A stretch of 64,000 bases of DNA, taken from assembly GCF_013346665.1 (NCBI RefSeq), contig NZ_JABVBB010000021.1, positions 372,001 through 436,000 on the forward strand. Reading direction: 5' to 3'. This document shows positions 45,919-56,238 of the stretch, in pieces (within the stretch, counting starts at the first letter, position 1; every line of letters starts with the position of its first letter). The translations under genes were made by a program, and so were the position numbers. Below the pieces are notes generated by a model. That model saw only the letters and a list, made by a program, of their open reading frames with translations. It searched no databases and had not been told where the DNA came from. The stretch comes from Sulfitobacter maritimus. GTDB lineage: Bacteria > Pseudomonadota > Alphaproteobacteria > Rhodobacterales > Rhodobacteraceae.

Positions 45919-46452
45919 ATGAGCAACCCGAAAGACGCCTCGCGCCTGCCCCATGAAAAGGGCTTTCATATTTCTTGGGATCAGATCCACCGCGACAGCC
46001 GCGCGCTGGCGTGGCGGCTGGATGGGCTCGGCCCCGACAATGGCGCATGGCGTGCAGTGGTCGCAATCACCCGTGGCGGCATGGCCCCCGCGATGATCGT
46101 CGCACGGGAGTTGGACATTCGCACCGTCGATACGATCTCGGTCATGTCCTACCATTCGGGCGGCGGCGCGGCTGACCAACGCCGTGACGCCAAGGTGCTG
46201 AAATCACCGGATGCCGAAATCATGGGCGATGGCACCGGCATCCTGATCGTTGATGATCTGGTCGACAGCGGCAAAACCATTGAACTGGTGCGGGCGCTTT
46301 ACCCTAACGCGCATTTCGCCACGGTCTATGCCAAACCCGAAGGCGAGCCACAGGTTGATACTTTTATCACCGGCGTCAGCCAAGACACATGGATTTTCTT
46401 CCCCTGGGACATGGCGCTGCAATATGTCGAGCCCTATCGCGGCAAAGACTGA
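45919..46452 (+). CDS. gpt: Xanthine-guanine phosphoribosyltransferase
   Basis: A 177-residue purine-salvage enzyme. The PRPP-binding motif is [13 protein letters not shown] (about 111-123). [22 protein letters not shown] and [20 protein letters not shown] resemble E. coli Gpt, and the length is similar. It converts guanine or xanthine plus PRPP to nucleotides. It follows fabI by 54 bases with AAAGGA before the ATG. Confidence 0.9.
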   Translation: MSNPKDASRLPHEKGFHISWDQIHRDSRALAWRLDGLGPDNGAWRAVVAITRGGMAPAMIVARELDIRTVDTISVMSYHSGGGAADQRRDAKVLKSPDAEIMGDGTGILIVDDLVDSGKTIELVRALYPNAHFATVYAKPEGEPQVDTFITGVSQDTWIFFPWDMALQYVEPYRGKD

Positions 46453-46500
46453 CCAGCGCAGCGCCGCGCCCTACTCTCCCTTCTGTTCCGGACTGCCCCT

Positions 46501-47682
46501 ATGACGCTCTCGCGCACCGCCACCACATTCTTCCCCCCGGTGATGGAGGCGCGGCGTTGGCTTGATGGCCTCGCCTTTTCTGCGGATCGTCCGCTGATCA
46601 ACGTCAGCCAAGCCGCCCCTGTCGATCCGCCCCCCGAAGCCTTGCGCCGGGCAATGGCGGAGGTGGTGCTGAACAACGACGAGGCGCATCTCTACGGCCC
46701 GGTGCTGGGTCTGCCGGAACTGCGGGCGGAACTGGCGCGGCAAACGGCAGAGAAATACGCGGGCGTTGTGACCGACGAGCAGGTCTGTATCACGTCGGGC
46801 TGCAACCAAGCCTTCGCCGCAGCAATCGCCACGCTGTGTGGTGAGGGCGATGAGGCGATTCTGCCGACGCCGTGGTACTTTAACCACAAAATGTGGCTCG
46901 ACATGAGCGGCGTCACTGCCCTGCCCTTGCCGGTCGAATCCGACATGCTGCCCGATCCTTCCCGCGCCGAAGCGCTGATCACCCCACGCACACGCGCCAT
47001 CACGCTGATCACACCGAACAACCCGACGGGCGTCGAATATCCTGCCGCCTTGGTGCAAGAGTTCTTCGACCTCGCCCGCCGCCACGGCATCGCGCTGATC
47101 TTGGATGAGACCTACCGCGACTTTCACAGCCGTCCCGGCCCGCCCCACGCGCTGTTCAGCGATCCTGATTGGGATGACACGCTGATCCACCTGTATTCCT
47201 TCTCCAAAGCCTACCGTCTGACCGGCCACCGGGTCGGCGCGATGATCGCCAGCAAAGCGCGGCTGGCGGAGGTTGAAAAATTCCTCGACACCGTGGCGAT
47301 CTGCCCGGCGCAAATCGGCCAGCATGGCGCGCTTTGGGGGATGCAGAACCTCGGCCCTTGGCTCGCGGGCGAACGCGAAGAAATCCTTGCGCGCCGTGCA
47401 GCAATCTCTGACCTGATGCCTAAGCTTGAAACGCTGGGCTGGGAACTGCTCGGTCTGGGCGGTTATTTTGCCTATATGCGTCATCCGTTTGACATCTCAT
47501 CCGCTGATCTCGCCCCGCGTTTGGTGCGCGATGCGGGCGTGCTGTCGTTGCCCGGCACGATGTTCACGCCGGAGGGCGACGACAGCGGCGCGGCGCAGTT
47601 GCGCATCGCCTTTGCCAACCTTGATGCGGCCGGTCTGACCACCCTTTTCGACAGGCTTGCAGCCCTGCCATACAGCGCATAG
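46501..47682 (+). CDS. PLP-dependent aminotransferase, class I/II
   Basis: A 393-residue fold-type I aminotransferase. Substrate and PLP contacts are visible as LPELRAELARQTAEKYAGV, ITSGCNQAFAAAI, LITPNNPTGVEYP, LDETYRDF and the Schiff-base lysine in SFSKAYRLTGHRVG. Closest in style to aspartate/alanine-type aminotransferases. The amino donor and acceptor cannot be named. It follows gpt by 48 bases and precedes the chaperone by 30 bases. Confidence 0.88.
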   Translation: MTLSRTATTFFPPVMEARRWLDGLAFSADRPLINVSQAAPVDPPPEALRRAMAEVVLNNDEAHLYGPVLGLPELRAELARQTAEKYAGVVTDEQVCITSGCNQAFAAAIATLCGEGDEAILPTPWYFNHKMWLDMSGVTALPLPVESDMLPDPSRAEALITPRTRAITLITPNNPTGVEYPAALVQEFFDLARRHGIALILDETYRDFHSRPGPPHALFSDPDWDDTLIHLYSFSKAYRLTGHRVGAMIASKARLAEVEKFLDTVAICPAQIGQHGALWGMQNLGPWLAGEREEILARRAAISDLMPKLETLGWELLGLGGYFAYMRHPFDISSADLAPRLVRDAGVLSLPGTMFTPEGDDSGAAQLRIAFANLDAAGLTTLFDRLAALPYSA

Positions 47683-47712
47683 ACAGGTCCGAAATTAACG
47701 AGGGACCGTGTC

Positions 47713-49557
47713 ATGGCCAAAAAAGGCTTCAGCTTTTCGAAAACCGCCGTTTGGGCCTTGATGGGCCTTTTGATCTTGGGTCTTGGCGGCTTTGGCGCGA
47801 TCAACCTTAGTGGCAATCTGCGCAGCATTGGCAGCGTCGGTGACAAGTCGATCTCGGTAGATCAGTACTTCCGCCAGTTACAGCAGGAAATCCGCGCGAT
47901 TGAGGCACAGACGGGCGAAAGCTTGTCCTTTGCCCGCGCTCAGGAAATGGGCCTTGACCGCGCCGTGTTGCAACGGATCGTGCGCAACCGGGCGCTTGAT
48001 AATGAAGCCGATGAGATGGGCATCTCCATCGGTGACGCGACCCTGCGCGACGAAGTGGTCTCGATCTCGGCATTTCAGGGCATTGACGGCAAATTTGACC
48101 GCGAAGGCTACCGTTTTGCTCTTCAGCAAAGCGGGATGAGCGAGGCGGAGTTTGAAACCTCCCTGCGCGAAGAGGCCGCCCGCGGCCTGCTCCAACGCGC
48201 TGTTCTTGGTGGCGTGTCGATGCCCGATACCTATGCCCGCACCTTGGTCGATTACGTCAGCGAAGCCCGCAGCTTCACTTGGGCGCAGATGGATGCCGAT
48301 GACCTCGACGCACCCCTGCCAGCGCCCACTGAGGAAGAGTTGAAAGCCTATTACGAGGCCAACCAAGACGCCTTCATGCTGCCCGCGAGCAAGAGCATCA
48401 CCTACGCCTGGCTCTCGCCCGAAGACCTGTTGGACGAGGTCGAGGTGCCAGAAGAGGAACTGCACGCCGAGTATGAAGCCCGCAGCGACGAATATGACCA
48501 ACCCGAACGGCGTCTGGTCGAGCGTTTGGTTTTCGCCAATGAGGAAGCTGCCGATCAAGCCGCTGCCGCGCTCGAAGTGGACGGCACAACCTTTGAAGCG
48601 TTGGTCGAAGAACGCGGTCTGGCGCTGCAAGACGTTGACATGGGCGATGTGGCGAAATCCGATCTTGATGCCGCTGGCGACGCGGTCTTCTCGGCTGAGA
48701 CAGGCGATATCGTTGGCCCTCTGCCCACCTCGCTTGGACCGGCGCTTTTCCGTGTGAACGCCGTGCTGCCCGCCCAAAACGTGCCCTTTGAAGAGGCCCG
48801 TAAAGTGCTCGAAGAAACCCTCGCCATCTCCCGCGCGACCCGCGCAGTTGAGGCCCGCGCCCAAGAGATCGACGACCAACTTGCAGGCGGCGCCACGCTG
48901 GAAAACCTCGCTGAGGAAACCAAAATGCGCTTGGGCACGATCGACTGGACCGAAGACAGCAGCGAAGGCATCGCCGCCTATGGCGCCTTCCGGCAGGCCG
49001 CCGCATCGCTGAGCGAGAACGACTTCCCGCAGATCGACCAGCTTGAAGACGGCGGCATCTTTGCCATGCGCCTTGATGAAACCAAACCCGAGCGCCCCAA
49101 CCCCTTTGACGCCGCCCGCGCCGAAGTCGAAACCGCATGGCGCAACGCGCAGATTGTGGAGCGTCTGACCGAAAAGGCCGATACGCTGACCGCGCAATTG
49201 GCCGAAGGCGGTGGTTTTGAAGCTGCTGGTCTTGAGCCAAAAATCGGTGAGAATATGACCCGCGGTGCTTACGTTGATGGCACGCCCGAAGGCTTCATGG
49301 ATCAGGTCTTTGACCTTGAAGAGGGCGGCGTCGCGGTGCTGCCTGCGACGGATCACGTCGTCGTCCTGCGTCTCGACAGCATCACCCCGGCGGCGGAGAG
49401 CGATGAGACCAAAGCGCTGATGACGCGCCTGTCTGAGCAGTTGGATCAAGCCTTGGCAGAAGATCTATTCAACATCTACAGCGAGGCGGTCCTGCGCCGC
49501 ACCGCGCCGCAGATCGACCAGCGTGCGGTGCAAGCCGTGCATGTGAACTTTCCCTGA
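47713..49557 (+). CDS. PpiD-like periplasmic peptidyl-prolyl isomerase/chaperone
   Basis: A 614-residue membrane-anchored chaperone. One helix (AVWALMGLLILGLGGFGAI, about 11-29) is followed by a SurA/PpiD-type N-terminal chaperone domain (SISVDQYFRQLQQEIRAIEAQTG). A parvulin-like rotamase segment lies near 240-370, and a long acidic helical region completes it. Key parvulin active-site residues are hard to assign, so isomerase activity may be weak or absent, as in PpiD. It folds outer-membrane proteins. The stop is 11 bases before trpE, so trpE may lack its own strong promoter. Confidence 0.85.
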   Translation: MAKKGFSFSKTAVWALMGLLILGLGGFGAINLSGNLRSIGSVGDKSISVDQYFRQLQQEIRAIEAQTGESLSFARAQEMGLDRAVLQRIVRNRALDNEADEMGISIGDATLRDEVVSISAFQGIDGKFDREGYRFALQQSGMSEAEFETSLREEAARGLLQRAVLGGVSMPDTYARTLVDYVSEARSFTWAQMDADDLDAPLPAPTEEELKAYYEANQDAFMLPASKSITYAWLSPEDLLDEVEVPEEELHAEYEARSDEYDQPERRLVERLVFANEEAADQAAAALEVDGTTFEALVEERGLALQDVDMGDVAKSDLDAAGDAVFSAETGDIVGPLPTSLGPALFRVNAVLPAQNVPFEEARKVLEETLAISRATRAVEARAQEIDDQLAGGATLENLAEETKMRLGTIDWTEDSSEGIAAYGAFRQAAASLSENDFPQIDQLEDGGIFAMRLDETKPERPNPFDAARAEVETAWRNAQIVERLTEKADTLTAQLAEGGGFEAAGLEPKIGENMTRGAYVDGTPEGFMDQVFDLEEGGVAVLPATDHVVVLRLDSITPAAESDETKALMTRLSEQLDQALAEDLFNIYSEAVLRRTAPQIDQRAVQAVHVNFP

Positions 49558-49568
49558 TAGGCACGCCC

Positions 49569-51080
49569 ATGGCCCTGACCCCGGATTTCGACAGTTTCGC
49601 CCGCGCCTATGACGCGGGGGAAAACCAGATCGTCTACACCAGACTTGCCGCCGATCTCGACACGCCGGTGTCGCTGATGCTCAAGCTGACCGGGGATGGT
49701 GAGAACGCCTTTGTTCTGGAATCCGTCACTGGCGGCGATGTTCGGGGCCGCTACTCGATCATCGGCATGAAACCCGACCTGATCTGGCGTTGCCGGGGCG
49801 AGACGGCGGCGCTGAACCGCGCGGCCCGCTATGACGCGGATGCCTTTGAACAGATGCCGGGCAATCCGCTCGACTGTCTGCGTGAGGTTATCGCGGAGTC
49901 GCGTATCACCCTGCCCGATGACCTACCCCAAGCCGCTGCCGGTCTCTTTGGCTATCTCGGCTATGACATGATCCGGCTGGTCGAACATCTGCCCAACGTA
50001 AACCCCGATCCGCTCGGCCTGCCCGACGCGCTGATGCTGCGCCCCTCGGTCGTGGCGGTGCTAGACGGTGTGAAGGGCGAAGTGACCATCGTGTCGCCCG
50101 CTTGGGTGTCTGACGGCCAATCCGCCCGCGCCGCCTATGCGCAGGCCGCTGAGCGGGTTATGGACGCCGTGCGCGATCTGGAACGCGCCATGCCGCCGAC
50201 CTCGCGCGAGATGGGGCAAGCCGCCGAATTACCAGACCCGGTCAGCAACTTCACCCGCGACGGCTATAAGGCCGCGGTCGAAAAGGCGCGGGACTATATC
50301 GTTGCAGGCGACATTTTTCAGGTGGTGCCGAGCCAACGTTGGGCGCAGGGGTTCACCCAACCGCCCTTCGCGCTTTACCGCTCGCTGCGGCGCACCAATC
50401 CCTCGCCGTTCATGTTCTATTTCAACTTTGGTGGCTTCCATGTCGTTGGTGCCAGCCCTGAAATCCTCGTCCGGGTTTTTGGCAATGAAGTCACCATCCG
50501 CCCCATCGCTGGCACCCGCAAACGGGGGGCCACGCCAGAAGAAGACCGCGCGCTTGAAGCCGATCTGCTGAGCGATCCGAAAGAACTGGCCGAACACCTC
50601 ATGCTGCTCGACCTGGGCCGCAACGACGTGGGCCGGGTGGCCAAGATCGGCACCGTGCGCCCAACCGAAGAGTTCATCGTCGAACGCTATAGCCATGTCA
50701 TGCACATCGTTTCCAACGTGGTGGGCGAGTTGAAAGACGGCTGCGACGCGCTCGATGCCTTCTTTGCCGGGATGCCCGCTGGCACGGTCTCCGGTGCGCC
50801 CAAGGTCCGCGCGATGGAGATTATCGACGAGTTGGAGCCCGAAAAGCGCGGCGTTTACGGCGGCGGTGTGGGCTACTTCAGCGCGGGCGGCGACATGGAC
50901 ATGTGCATCGCCCTACGCACCGCTGTGGTCAAGGATGAAACACTCTATATCCAAGCAGGCGGCGGTGTGGTCTATGACAGCGACCCCGAGGCCGAGTTCA
51001 TGGAAACCGTGCATAAATCCGGCGCGATCCGCCGTGCTGCCGCTGACGCGGCGCGTTTTGGCGGCAAAGGCAACGGCTGA
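49569..51080 (+). CDS. trpE: Anthranilate synthase component I
   Basis: A 503-residue chorismate-using enzyme giving anthranilate with TrpG. The feedback site LESVTGGDVRGRYSIIG is present near residue 55, and the catalytic part holds DIFQVVPSQRW, SPEILVR, RPIAGTRKRG, LDLGRNDVGRV, SHVMHIVSNVVG and GAPKVRAMEI. It ends with YDSDPEAEFMETVHKSGAIRRA. Trp leader-peptide attenuation is not possible in the 11-base space upstream. It is separated from trpG by a hydrolase gene and the opposite-strand YibQ-like gene. Confidence 0.95.
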   Translation: MALTPDFDSFARAYDAGENQIVYTRLAADLDTPVSLMLKLTGDGENAFVLESVTGGDVRGRYSIIGMKPDLIWRCRGETAALNRAARYDADAFEQMPGNPLDCLREVIAESRITLPDDLPQAAAGLFGYLGYDMIRLVEHLPNVNPDPLGLPDALMLRPSVVAVLDGVKGEVTIVSPAWVSDGQSARAAYAQAAERVMDAVRDLERAMPPTSREMGQAAELPDPVSNFTRDGYKAAVEKARDYIVAGDIFQVVPSQRWAQGFTQPPFALYRSLRRTNPSPFMFYFNFGGFHVVGASPEILVRVFGNEVTIRPIAGTRKRGATPEEDRALEADLLSDPKELAEHLMLLDLGRNDVGRVAKIGTVRPTEEFIVERYSHVMHIVSNVVGELKDGCDALDAFFAGMPAGTVSGAPKVRAMEIIDELEPEKRGVYGGGVGYFSAGGDMDMCIALRTAVVKDETLYIQAGGGVVYDSDPEAEFMETVHKSGAIRRAAADAARFGGKGNG

Positions 51081-51082
51081 CC

Positions 51083-52123
51083 ATGCCCCCCCGCGCTCCC
51101 TTTCAGATTGCGGGACATTCCGTTGCCCCCGGCAGCAGCCTCGCTGTTGATCTGCCGGTCTCGATCCTGCCCGATCACACGCCAGTGCATCTGTCGCTTG
51201 AAGTCTTCCACGGCAAACGCGCGGGGCCGACGATGTTTGTCTCTGCCGCCGTGCATGGCGATGAGGTCATCGGCGTCGAAATCCTGCGCCGCCTGCTGCG
51301 TGCGCCGCAGCTGAGCGCCCTGCGCGGCACATTGATCGTGGTACCGGTGGTCAATTCCTTCGGCTTTCTGAACCGCTCGCGCTACCTGCCCGACCGCCGC
51401 GATCTGAACCGCTGTTTCCCCGGCTCGCCCTCGGGCAGTCTTGGCGCGCGGCTCGCGCATATCTTTTTGCATGAGGTGGTGCAGCGCTGCGATTTTGGCA
51501 TTGATCTGCACTCCGCCGCGATCCACCGCACCAACCTGCCGCAGGTGCGGGTCTCTCCGGCAGACACGGTCACCCAGAAAATGGCGCTCGATTTCGGCGC
51601 TCCGGTGGTACTGACCTCTCCCCTGCGCGATGGCTCGCTAAGGGCCGTGGCTGCGCGCGAAGGCACGCCGATCCTGCTTTATGAGGCCGGTGAGGGGCTG
51701 CGCTTTGATGAAATGGCCGTGCGGGCGGGGCTTGCGGGCATCCTGCGGGTTATGCGCGGGCAAGACATGCTGCCCGCCAAGGGCATCGCCCGCGCCCGCT
51801 CTGCGCCCTACATTTGCACCGCGTCCCATTGGCTCCGCGCTCCGGCGGGTGGCCTTCTGCGGACCTTCCGGGCCGAGGGCGAAACCGTGGCTGAAGGCGA
51901 TTTGTTGGCCATCGTGTCCGACCCCTTTGGAAAAGAAGAGGCCGAACTGCTGGCCGATGCGCCGGGCATCTTGATCGGGCGTGCCATGCTGCCTGTGGTA
52001 AACGAAGGCGATGCCGTCTTTCACCTCGCCAAACTCGGCCCCCGCGCTGCTGAAGCCACGGTGGACGAATTGGTCAGCCAGTTGGAAGAAGACCCGCTCT
52101 TTGACGAAGACGAGATCATCTGA
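51083..52123 (+). CDS. Succinylglutamate desuccinylase/aspartoacylase family protein
   Basis: A 346-residue zinc carboxypeptidase-like hydrolase. The zinc ligands are His and Glu of AVHGDEVIGVEIL and the His of GIDLHSA, with NRSRYLPDRRDLNRCFPG between them. A C-terminal biotinyl-lipoyl-like region (GGLLRTFRAEGETVAEGDLLAIVSDPFG) is typical of this group, often linked to M14 amidases. It is two bases after trpE, so co-transcribed, but it has no known tryptophan role. The substrate is unknown. Confidence 0.85.
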   Translation: MPPRAPFQIAGHSVAPGSSLAVDLPVSILPDHTPVHLSLEVFHGKRAGPTMFVSAAVHGDEVIGVEILRRLLRAPQLSALRGTLIVVPVVNSFGFLNRSRYLPDRRDLNRCFPGSPSGSLGARLAHIFLHEVVQRCDFGIDLHSAAIHRTNLPQVRVSPADTVTQKMALDFGAPVVLTSPLRDGSLRAVAAREGTPILLYEAGEGLRFDEMAVRAGLAGILRVMRGQDMLPAKGIARARSAPYICTASHWLRAPAGGLLRTFRAEGETVAEGDLLAIVSDPFGKEEAELLADAPGILIGRAMLPVVNEGDAVFHLAKLGPRAAEATVDELVSQLEEDPLFDEDEII

Positions 52124-52130
52124 GTCGGGT

Positions 52131-53816
52131 TTATTCCTCGCGCAGTAGCACGGATGACACCGGCACCAAGGCCACATCGCTCGCCCGGTCCTGCAACCCC
52201 CAGAGCAACAGCGCCGAGACTGTATCGGGGCGCAAACGGCCCAGCATGATCACCGCGCCCTCCTGCCCGGCTTTGAATGCGGCCTGATCGAGAAAACGCC
52301 GGATCACGCGCGCAGTCTGACCTTTGCTGTCGAAATCACGGAACACCGGGTCCGCAGGCACGCCATCCTTCCGCGCGAGCTTGGGCATGGTGTTGAGCCC
52401 TTTGTTCTGTGTCACCAAGCCCAAACCGGACAGCCGCAGAATATCGGTCACCTGATCGGCCAAAGCGCGACTGCCCTGAAACCCGGCTTCGGTGCCTTCA
52501 AGAACGCCGACAACGCCTTCGATCCGGTCCAGCGTTGCGGCAAAGCTTGTCTCGGCATCACTGGGCTGCGCGCCTTGCGGCAGATCAACCATCGCCAGAA
52601 CCTCGAACCCCGCCTCACGGTAGGTCGCGATACGGTCCGCCACATCAGGCAGGCTGCTATCAACAGCAAAGCTAAGCGGATAGGGAAAGCTGCGCAGCGC
52701 GGCGAGACCCGCGTCCCCGGTAATCACGGTGGAGCCATCATCAATGAGAACAACGCTCATCAAAGGTTTACCGTCGGGCACATCAACAGCAACGCGGTTG
52801 GCAACGATGGGACGGGTATCCGCCGAGGTCTCAGGCTGGGCGGCGTCCTCGGTCTCTGTTGCGTCCTGCGGGTCAGCCTCTGCCGCGTCAGGTCGGTTGA
52901 TCACCACAGCGCCACCGCGATCGGTGAGACGGGTCGCGGGGGTGCCTATCGAGGGGCGGGGCTCAGCCGTTTCAGCAGCAGCCCCCGCCTCACTCTCATC
53001 GCCCGCATCTCCTTGGGCCGTGTCGGCTTCCAGAATCGCTTGTTCCAAAGGCGGGCGCAACGCGGTGTCGGGGGCCTGCGGCAAATCAGGCACATTCACC
53101 TCGGTCTGCGCCTCCGGTCCGGGACCGGGGACGACTTCAGTCACGCGGTCGGTCTGCGTGGCGGGCTCAGCCGCGCTCTCATCGACGCGCTCTTGCGGTG
53201 CTGCGGGCGCGGGCTGCTCGGCTTCGCCCTCTTCTGCAAGGGTCGGCTCTGGGGCCTGCTCCTGCGCGGGAAGGGTAATGGCCTCCTCCTCAACAACCTG
53301 CGGCGCTTCGATCTCTGCGGGTGCGTCGAAAGCTCCTTCAATAGCGGCGATCTCAGGCGCCGGGGGCTGCGCGGGTTCGGTACTGATTGACAGTTCTTCG
53401 GCAAGCGGTGGCGTGGCTGGAGCAGTGGATTGGGGGTTGGGCAGCACAGGCTCCTCCCCACCGGGTTGGGCGGGGCTTTCGCCCGTGGGATCAGCAGGCG
53501 TGCTCAGCCCTTCGGCCTCACCCGTTTCAGGCAATCCAGCCGGCGCTTGTGCATCGGCATCCAGCGCGGCAAGGTCGTCTTGCTCGGGCGCGTCAGTGCG
53601 CAGCACGGCGCGGTTTGACGCAGGCGGTGTCTCGGGCAAACGGTCTTGCTCGGCGACATCACTTAACCGAATACGCGCGGGAGCGGGGCCAGCGCCGGGG
53701 GCCGCATCACCGACCTGCGGCGGCAAAGGAAGCGGCGCGATCAATGAAAGCGTGCTAACAACGCCAATGCTCGCGACGCCGCCCCAAATCAGCCCGCTCA
53801 AAAATCCGCGTGCCAT
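52131..53816 (-). CDS. Divergent polysaccharide deacetylase (YibQ-like), with long acidic linker
   Basis: A 561-residue exported protein. An N-terminal signal/anchor (GFLSGLIWGGVASIGVVSTLSL) is followed by about 270 residues rich in Pro, Ala, Glu and Asp, low in complexity. The C-terminal 220 residues form the divergent deacetylase domain (MSVVLIDDGSTVITGDAGL, FAVDSSLPDVADRIATYREAGFEVLAMVDLPQG, and GAVIMLGRLRPDTVSALLLWG). The domain usually lacks some metal residues of true deacetylases. ATG 53816 gives the signal peptide; nine more codons upstream are rejected. It interrupts the trpE-trpG run on the other strand. It is thought to act at the envelope. Confidence 0.82.
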   Translation of the reverse strand: MARGFLSGLIWGGVASIGVVSTLSLIAPLPLPPQVGDAAPGAGPAPARIRLSDVAEQDRLPETPPASNRAVLRTDAPEQDDLAALDADAQAPAGLPETGEAEGLSTPADPTGESPAQPGGEEPVLPNPQSTAPATPPLAEELSISTEPAQPPAPEIAAIEGAFDAPAEIEAPQVVEEEAITLPAQEQAPEPTLAEEGEAEQPAPAAPQERVDESAAEPATQTDRVTEVVPGPGPEAQTEVNVPDLPQAPDTALRPPLEQAILEADTAQGDAGDESEAGAAAETAEPRPSIGTPATRLTDRGGAVVINRPDAAEADPQDATETEDAAQPETSADTRPIVANRVAVDVPDGKPLMSVVLIDDGSTVITGDAGLAALRSFPYPLSFAVDSSLPDVADRIATYREAGFEVLAMVDLPQGAQPSDAETSFAATLDRIEGVVGVLEGTEAGFQGSRALADQVTDILRLSGLGLVTQNKGLNTMPKLARKDGVPADPVFRDFDSKGQTARVIRRFLDQAAFKAGQEGAVIMLGRLRPDTVSALLLWGLQDRASDVALVPVSSVLLREE

Positions 53817-53980
53817 GTTCCCTACTCCCGCTGCCTGCGCCACGTCTTTCGCTGTGGCGTTTCCTCAAATGCCTTGGCCCACACTCTTGACGATAGGGTC
53901 CAAGCCTGAACATGTATGCTCAAACCTATACCGCGCTCCGGCGTGGTTTCTCCAGACCTAATACAAGAAATGGCTGCCCC

Positions 53981-54562
53981 TTGCTGCTGCTTATCGATAA
54001 CTACGACAGCTTTACCTACAACCTTGTCCATTGCCTTGGCAGCCTCGGTGCGGATGTGCAGGTGCACCGCAATGACGCGCTGAGCGTGGCCGATGCGATG
54101 GCGCTGAACCCTGCGGGGATCTTGCTGTCCCCCGGTCCTTGCGACCCGGATCAGGCGGGCATTTGCCTAGAGCTGACCCATGCCGCAGCCCAAGCCCGGC
54201 TGCCGCTTTTGGGCGTCTGTCTGGGGCACCAGACTTTAGGTCAAGCCTTTGGCGGCAAGGTCGTGCGTGCGGATGACATCGTGCATGGCAAACTGGGACA
54301 AATGCAACATCAAGGGAAAGGCGTCTTTGCGGGGCTGCCTTCGCCCTTTGGCGCCACGCGCTACCATTCGCTGGTGGTTGAACGCGCCAGCCTGCCCGAT
54401 TGTCTTGAGGTGACTGCGGCGCTTGAGGATGGCACGATCATGGGGCTGCAACACCGCGAACTGCCGTTGCATGGCGTGCAGTTTCACCCTGAATCGATCC
54501 GCTCCGAGCATGGCCACGCCCTGCTGCAAAACTTCCTGAATGAGATGAAGGTCCCGGCATGA
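53981..54562 (+). CDS. trpG: Anthranilate synthase component II (glutamine amidotransferase)
   Basis: A 193-residue class I glutamine amidotransferase supplying ammonia to TrpE. The nucleophile Cys is in [16 protein letters not shown] and the His-Glu pair is in [13 protein letters not shown]. The frame has no ATG at the family N-terminus; a TTG at 53981 yields [14 protein letters not shown], the classical start, so I chose it. An ATG at 53912 in frame would add 23 residues unlike the family. It overlaps trpD by ATGA. The promoter should be in the gap toward the YibQ-like gene. Confidence 0.9.
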   Translation: MLLLIDNYDSFTYNLVHCLGSLGADVQVHRNDALSVADAMALNPAGILLSPGPCDPDQAGICLELTHAAAQARLPLLGVCLGHQTLGQAFGGKVVRADDIVHGKLGQMQHQGKGVFAGLPSPFGATRYHSLVVERASLPDCLEVTAALEDGTIMGLQHRELPLHGVQFHPESIRSEHGHALLQNFLNEMKVPA

Positions 54563-55575
54563 GTAGCGCATTAAAACCCCTGCTGGACGCTGCCGCCAAT
54601 GGGCCGCTGACATCTGACCAGGCCGTTGAAGCCTTTGAAATCCTGTTCGATGGCGAGGCGACGCCCAGTCAGATCGGCGGCTTTCTCATGGCGCTGCGCA
54701 CGCGGGGGGAGACGGTGACGGAATATGCCGCAGCCGCTCAAGTGATGCGCCACAAATGCAATCCCGTTCATGCGCCCGAAGGGGCGATCGACATCGTCGG
54801 TACAGGCGGAGACGGCAAAGGGACGCTGAATATCTCCACCGCTGCGGCCTTTGTGGTCGCGGGCGCGAATACCGTCGTGGCAAAACATGGCAACCGGAAC
54901 CTCAGTTCGAAATCCGGCGCGTCAGACGCGCTGACCCAATTGGGGATCAATGTCATGGTCGGCCCAGGCGTTGTGGAACGCGAACTACAAGAAGCCGGGA
55001 TCGGGTTTATGATGGCGCCCATGCACCATCCTGCCGTCGCCCATGTAATGCCCACCCGCTCCGAACTTGGCACCCGCACGATCTTTAACATCCTCGGCCC
55101 GCTCACCAATCCCGCCGGGGTGAAACGGCAGCTGACCGGCGCTTATTCCCGCGACTTAATCGAGCCGATGGCGCTGACCTTAAAGAAGCTTGGGTCGGAA
55201 AAAGCATGGCTGGTACATGGCTCCGACGGAACCGACGAATTAACCATCACCGGCGTAAGCTGGGTCGCGGCCCTAGAGAACGACGTCGTGCAGATGCGTG
55301 AGTTACACCCCGAAGATGCGGGCCTTCCGGTCCATCCGTTCGAAGCCATCGCAGGCGGCGCCCCAGAAGAAAATAGCAAACATTTTGCGGCCTTGCTGGA
55401 GGGCGCGCCGTCCGGCTACCGTGATGCGGTGCTGCTTAACGCGGCTGCGGCTTTGGTCGTGGCTGACGCCGCCGCGGACCTGAAAACCGGCGTCGAAATG
55501 GCGCGAGAGAGCATCGACAGCGGTGCTGCGCGGGACCGGGTTGAAAAGGTCGCTCGGATCAGCCACGAAAAATGA
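54559..55575 (+). CDS. trpD: Anthranilate phosphoribosyltransferase
   Basis: A 338-residue enzyme joining anthranilate and PRPP. The PRPP loop [16 protein letters not shown] is near residue 80, followed by [19 protein letters not shown] and the [18 protein letters not shown] anthranilate site. [20 protein letters not shown] text ([16 protein letters not shown]) is intact. ATGA overlaps join it to trpG and ung. Confidence 0.95.
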   Translation: MSSALKPLLDAAANGPLTSDQAVEAFEILFDGEATPSQIGGFLMALRTRGETVTEYAAAAQVMRHKCNPVHAPEGAIDIVGTGGDGKGTLNISTAAAFVVAGANTVVAKHGNRNLSSKSGASDALTQLGINVMVGPGVVERELQEAGIGFMMAPMHHPAVAHVMPTRSELGTRTIFNILGPLTNPAGVKRQLTGAYSRDLIEPMALTLKKLGSEKAWLVHGSDGTDELTITGVSWVAALENDVVQMRELHPEDAGLPVHPFEAIAGGAPEENSKHFAALLEGAPSGYRDAVLLNAAAALVVADAAADLKTGVEMARESIDSGAARDRVEKVARISHEK

Positions 55576-56231
55576 CAGCCGCCCCGCGCCCAAAACTTGG
55601 CGCATGGGGCGCTTTGCCGTTTTTTGACCAAGACTGGCCGCGCATCGCCAAGGCACTTGCCGACGATCCGCGCGAGATTTTGCCGCCCGCACCACAGATC
55701 TTTGCCGCGCTAGAACGCACCCCGCCCGACGAAGTTAAGGTGGTGATCCTCGGCCAAGACCCGTACCCGACGCCCGGCCACGCCCATGGTTTCGCCTTTT
55801 CCGCTGAACCCGACACACAGCCCCTGCCCCGTTCGTTAGCGAATATCTACAAAGAGTTACAAGCTGACTTTGATGTCCGACCCCAAACCGCTGATCTGCG
55901 ATTCTGGGCCGATCAGGGCGTGCTGCTCTTGAATAATGTCCTGACCGTGCCTGCAGGCGAGCCCAACGGCCATGCAAAGCTGGGTTGGCAAAATCTGACC
56001 CAAGATGTGTTGGAGCGCCTGTCTGACACCCCGCGTGCCTATCTGCTCTGGGGTGCGCAGGCCCAAAAGGCAGCACGCATGGTCGATCCGCGAAGAAATC
56101 TCAAAATCGAGACCCCACACCCCTCACCGCTCTCGGCACATCGCGGGTTCTTTGGCTCTCGTCCCTTCTCCAAGGTCAATGATTGGTTGCAGCATCACGG
56201 CAAGCCCGCCATACAATGGGCAAAGCCGTGA
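55572..56231 (+). CDS. ung: Uracil-DNA glycosylase, family 1
   Basis: A 219-residue base-excision repair enzyme removing uracil from DNA. The catalytic water-activating motif [17 protein letters not shown] and the C-terminal minor-groove loop [22 protein letters not shown] are both intact, as is [11 protein letters not shown]. It lies between trpD and trpC, overlapping trpD by four bases and ending seven bases before trpC, so it is within the operon. No metabolic reason for this placement is known to me. Confidence 0.95.
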   Translation: MTAAPRPKLGAWGALPFFDQDWPRIAKALADDPREILPPAPQIFAALERTPPDEVKVVILGQDPYPTPGHAHGFAFSAEPDTQPLPRSLANIYKELQADFDVRPQTADLRFWADQGVLLLNNVLTVPAGEPNGHAKLGWQNLTQDVLERLSDTPRAYLLWGAQAQKAARMVDPRRNLKIETPHPSPLSAHRGFFGSRPFSKVNDWLQHHGKPAIQWAKP

Positions 56232-56238
56232 GGATGCC

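Noticed and set aside
47878..49449. Long leftward open frame (523 codons) opposite the PpiD-like gene
   Set aside because: It is the antisense shadow of a well-supported gene with strong codon bias; it has no ribosome binding site or recognisable domain.
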